Assembly: GCF_015353075.1 (NCBI RefSeq)
Contig: NZ_CP064188.1
Span: forward strand, 1,364,001-1,428,000
Direction: 5' to 3'
Length of the DNA: 64,000 nt
Source of the DNA: Rhizobium sp. 007
GTDB lineage: Bacteria > Pseudomonadota > Alphaproteobacteria > Rhizobiales > Rhizobiaceae
Shown in pieces: positions 61,536 to 64,000 of this stretch. The translations under genes were made by a program, and so were the position numbers. The notes below the pieces were generated by a model. It searched no databases and was not told the DNA's origin. It saw only the letters and a program-made list of their open reading frames with translations. How positions within the stretch are numbered: position 1 is the first letter of the stretch; every line of letters starts with the position of its first letter.

Positions 61536-62420
61536 TCAGACATTGCTGCGAAACATCTCGATGATGGCGGAAAAGTCCCTTCCGCCATTGCCCTGCTTTT
61601 CGAAGAGCGCGTAAAGCTGCGCGGCTTCGGCACCAAGCGGAGTCGATGCGCCGCTCAAAAGTGCCGCCTCCTGCGAAAGGCGCAGATCCTTCAGCATCAA
61701 GGCAGCGGCAAAGCCCGGCTTATAGGCATTGTTCGCCGGCGAGGTCGGAACCGGTCCCGGCACCGGGCAATAGGTATTGATGGACCAGCACTGGCCGGAC
61801 GATGTGGATGCAACATCAAAAAGCGCTTGGTGTGAAAGGCCGAGTTTTTCAGCCAGCACGAAAGCCTCGCAGACGCCGATCATCGAAATCCCGAGGATCA
61901 TATTGTTGCAGATCTTGGCCGCCTGCCCAGCGCCCGCTTCGCCACAGTGAACGATCTTCTTGCCCATGGCTTCAAGGATCGGCTTGGCCTTGGCGAAACT
62001 CTCTTGCGAACCACCCGCCATGAAAGTCAGCGTTCCCGCCGCAGCCCCGCCGGTTCCGCCGGAGACGGGGGCGTCGAGCGAAAGGCAACCTGCTGCCTTG
62101 GCCATCGCATGGGCCTTGCGCGCGCTTTCGACGTCGATGGTCGAGCAGTCGATCACCAGCGTTCCGGCGGGAATGGAAGCGAGAATGTCCGGCCAGGCCG
62201 TCAGCACGTGTTTACCTTGCGGCAGCATCGTGACGACGGTCTCGGCACCGGCCACCGCCTGGCTCACGTGGCTCGCAGGTTTCACGCCGGTTTCCTCTGC
62301 CGCCTTGAGAACCGGCGCGGCGAGATCGAAGCCCGTCACCTCATGCCCGGCCTTGACGAGATTGGCCGCCATCGGCCCGCCCATGTTGCCAAGCCCGATA
62401 AATGCGATCCGTGTCATCAT
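61536..62420 (-). CDS. mmsB: 3-hydroxyisobutyrate dehydrogenase
   Basis: 294 aa beta-hydroxyacid dehydrogenase. NAD motif AFIGLGNMGGPMAANLVKAG, substrate motif DAPVSGGTGGAAAGTLTFM and catalytic lysine in GAGQAAKICNNMILG are all present. It oxidises 3-hydroxyisobutyrate in valine breakdown. GGAGG precedes two adjacent ATGs (62420, 62417). It follows the GMC oxidoreductase gene by six bases on the minus strand. Confidence 0.92.
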   Translation of the reverse strand: MMTRIAFIGLGNMGGPMAANLVKAGHEVTGFDLAAPVLKAAEETGVKPASHVSQAVAGAETVVTMLPQGKHVLTAWPDILASIPAGTLVIDCSTIDVESARKAHAMAKAAGCLSLDAPVSGGTGGAAAGTLTFMAGGSQESFAKAKPILEAMGKKIVHCGEAGAGQAAKICNNMILGISMIGVCEAFVLAEKLGLSHQALFDVASTSSGQCWSINTYCPVPGPVPTSPANNAYKPGFAAALMLKDLRLSQEAALLSGASTPLGAEAAQLYALFEKQGNGGRDFSAIIEMFRSNV

Positions 62421-62426
62421 GGCCTC

Positions 62427-64000
62427 CTATCTGTTATCTTCGAGGATCATCGCGGCCGCCTTTTCGGCGATCATGATCGTTGGCGAATTCGTATTGCCTG
62501 ACGTGATCGACGGCATAATGGAGGCATCCGCGATCCTGAGCTTGGCGAGCGCGCGCAGCTTCAGCCGCGGATCAACGACGCTGTCTTTGTCTGCGCCCAT
62601 CCGGCAGGTTCCGACCGGATGGAAGATCGTCGTGCCGATGTCGCCCGCCGCCCGCTCCAGATCGGCCTCCGTCTGATAGGAAGGACCGGGCTTGAACTCC
62701 TCCGGCTGAAAGCGCGCAAAGGACGGCTGTGAAACGATCCGCCGTGTCAGCCTTATCGATCGAACAGCTATGTCGCGATCACGCTCCGTCGAGAGGTATT
62801 TCGGAGCAATCGTCGGCTGCGTTGCAAAATCCGGGCTCGCGAGATGCACGGAGCCGCGGCTTTCCGGCCGGAGATTGCAGACGCTTGCGGTGATTGCCGG
62901 AAAGGCGTGCACCGGATCGCCGAACTTGTCGAGCGAGACCGGCTGTACGTGATACTGCAGGTCGGGTGTTTCCTTGTCTGGCCCCGAGCGCGTGAAGATG
63001 CCAAGCTGGCTCGGTGCCATGGCCATCGGCCCGGAACGGCGGATCAGGTATTCGAGCCCGATCGCCGCCTTGCCGATCAACTTTGTCGCCTTCTCGTTCA
63101 GCGTCGGCACGCCGGTGACCTTATAGGCGAGGCGAAGCTGCAGATGGTCCTGCAGGTTCTCGCCCACCCCCTTGACCTCGGTAACGACGTCGACGCCGGC
63201 ATTGTTCAGCACATCGCCGCGACCGATGCCGGAGAGTTCCAGGATATGCGGCGAGCCGATGGAACCGGCAGAAAGGACCGTCTCTTTGGCCGCATATGCG
63301 CGCTTTGCCGCGCCGTCGTGTTGGAACTCGACGCCGGAAATGGCACCCTCCTCCACCAGAAGGCGCCGCACCTGCGCCTTCATCAGAACAGTCAGATTGG
63401 GGCGCTTCATAGCCGGCCGGAGGAAGGCCTTTGCAGTGTTCCAACGAATACCGGAGCGCTGGTTGACGTCGAAATAGCCGGAGCCTTCGTTGCTGCCGCG
63501 GTTGAAATCCTCCGTAATCGGAATGCCGGCTTCCCGTGCCGCCTGCTGGAAGGCGTCGAGCACGGCCCAGCGCACCCGCGCTTTCTCCACGCGCCATTCG
63601 CCACCGGCACCATGCATCTCGTCCGCGCCGCGGTAATGATCCTCCGATCTGCGGAAGAAGGGCACAATATCGCTCCAGCTCCAGCCGCTGCATCCCATCT
63701 GCCGCCAAAGGTCGTAGTCGCGCGCCTGGCCGCGCATGTAGATCATGCCGTTGATCGAAGAGCAGCCGCCGAGCACCTTGCCGCGAGGGTAGCCCAGAGC
63801 CCGACCGTTCAGCCCTTCCTCGGGCGCGGTGGTATAGCACCAGTCGGTGCGCGGATTGTTGATGCAGTAGAGATAGCCGACCGGTATGTGTATCCAGTGG
63901 TAGTTGTCGCTGCCGCCGGCTTCCAGCAGTAGCACGCGGTTATTGCGGTCTTCGGATAGGCGGTTCGCCAGCACACAGCCCGCACTGCCAGCGCCGATGA
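62427..64000 (-). CDS. GMC-family FAD oxidoreductase (choline-dehydrogenase type), 5' end beyond window
   Basis: At least 524 codons, open at the window end. The N-terminal FAD site is cut but its second half is visible (IGAGSAGCVLANRLSED). Then LLLEAGG, YPRGKVLGGCSSINGMIYMRG, AGSIGSPHILELSGIG and the C-terminal HPVGTCRMGAD with the active-site region SGNTNSPTIMIAEKAA. It oxidises an alcohol, for instance choline or a related substrate; the exact one is not clear. It shares an operon with mmsB. Confidence 0.9.
   Translation of the reverse strand, partial: IGAGSAGCVLANRLSEDRNNRVLLLEAGGSDNYHWIHIPVGYLYCINNPRTDWCYTTAPEEGLNGRALGYPRGKVLGGCSSINGMIYMRGQARDYDLWRQMGCSGWSWSDIVPFFRRSEDHYRGADEMHGAGGEWRVEKARVRWAVLDAFQQAAREAGIPITEDFNRGSNEGSGYFDVNQRSGIRWNTAKAFLRPAMKRPNLTVLMKAQVRRLLVEEGAISGVEFQHDGAAKRAYAAKETVLSAGSIGSPHILELSGIGRGDVLNNAGVDVVTEVKGVGENLQDHLQLRLAYKVTGVPTLNEKATKLIGKAAIGLEYLIRRSGPMAMAPSQLGIFTRSGPDKETPDLQYHVQPVSLDKFGDPVHAFPAITASVCNLRPESRGSVHLASPDFATQPTIAPKYLSTERDRDIAVRSIRLTRRIVSQPSFARFQPEEFKPGPSYQTEADLERAAGDIGTTIFHPVGTCRMGADKDSVVDPRLKLRALAKLRIADASIMPSITSGNTNSPTIMIAEKAAAMILEDNR

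Noticed and set aside
1..64000. tRNA, rRNA, CRISPR array or intact insertion sequence
   Set aside because: None was recognised on reading; no regular spaced repeats and no complete transposase were seen.

Overview
The window looks like chromosome or megaplasmid DNA of a Rhizobium-type alphaproteobacterium (Rhizobiaceae). The reasons are the rhamnose catabolic locus in the rhizobial gene order (isomerase and aldolase-dehydrogenase facing a DeoR regulator, a CUT2 transporter, mutarotase and kinase), ExoF/ExoP/ExoY-type exopolysaccharide proteins, a thiMED-type thiamine salvage operon behind a TPP riboswitch, many solute ABC transporters, and promoters that fit alphaproteobacterial ECF sigma factors. 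Most genes are GC-rich; the exopolysaccharide block has AT-rich gaps.

Layout. 1-21.2 kb is a surface polysaccharide cluster: a MurA-like enolpyruvyl transferase (cut by the window start), an ExoF-type export protein, a PIG-L deacetylase, a DegT aminotransferase, a secreted pectate-lyase-like protein, three GT4 glycosyltransferases, an ExoP-type chain-length protein, a CapD/FlaA1-type NDP-sugar epimerase-dehydratase, an ExoY-type initiating sugar transferase, a formyltransferase / ATP-grasp / HAD trio, an O-antigen ligase/polymerase-like membrane protein and a frameshifted FkbM methyltransferase. 32.2-34.6 kb carries two more genes of this kind: an intact, inverted paralogue of that FkbM gene and a class I methyltransferase.

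Between the two FkbM copies (21.2-32.2 kb) lie a TPP riboswitch with a gutted thiM, thiE and thiD, then a CUT1 sugar uptake and catabolism module: binding protein, two permeases, ROK regulator, Gfo/Idh/MocA dehydrogenase, ThuA-domain protein, HpcH/HpaI aldolase and a decayed TIM-barrel isomerase. 35-39.4 kb is a patchwork: amidase, small proteins, DUF1810, TetR regulator and a decayed toxin-antitoxin pair.

39.5-48.7 kb is a catabolic island: a Dpp/Opp-type transporter, a SelA/DgaE-like PLP enzyme, an amidohydrolase/deacetylase, RidA and an IclR regulator. It ends against an ECF41-type sigma gene that has lost its second half, although the divergent ECF41-type promoter pair and the carboxymuconolactone-decarboxylase partner remain. 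49.7-60.7 kb is the L-rhamnose locus (rhaI, rhaD, rhaR, rhaS, rhaT, rhaP, rhaQ, rhaU, rhaK) with a near-perfect 23-bp inverted repeat between rhaD and rhaR. 60.8-64 kb has a fumarylacetoacetate-hydrolase-family protein, a 3-hydroxyisobutyrate dehydrogenase and a GMC oxidoreductase cut by the window end.

The most notable signals not explained by single genes are: inverted FkbM paralogues bracketing an 11-kb foreign segment; an overlapping divergent ECF41-type promoter serving a broken sigma gene; three small stress-type genes each preceded by a GGAAC-N16-CGTT-like (EcfG) promoter; a 99-bp non-coding block shared by two polysaccharide loci 20 kb apart; and a riboswitch whose start-codon hairpin is kept although the first gene is only a translational-coupling stub.
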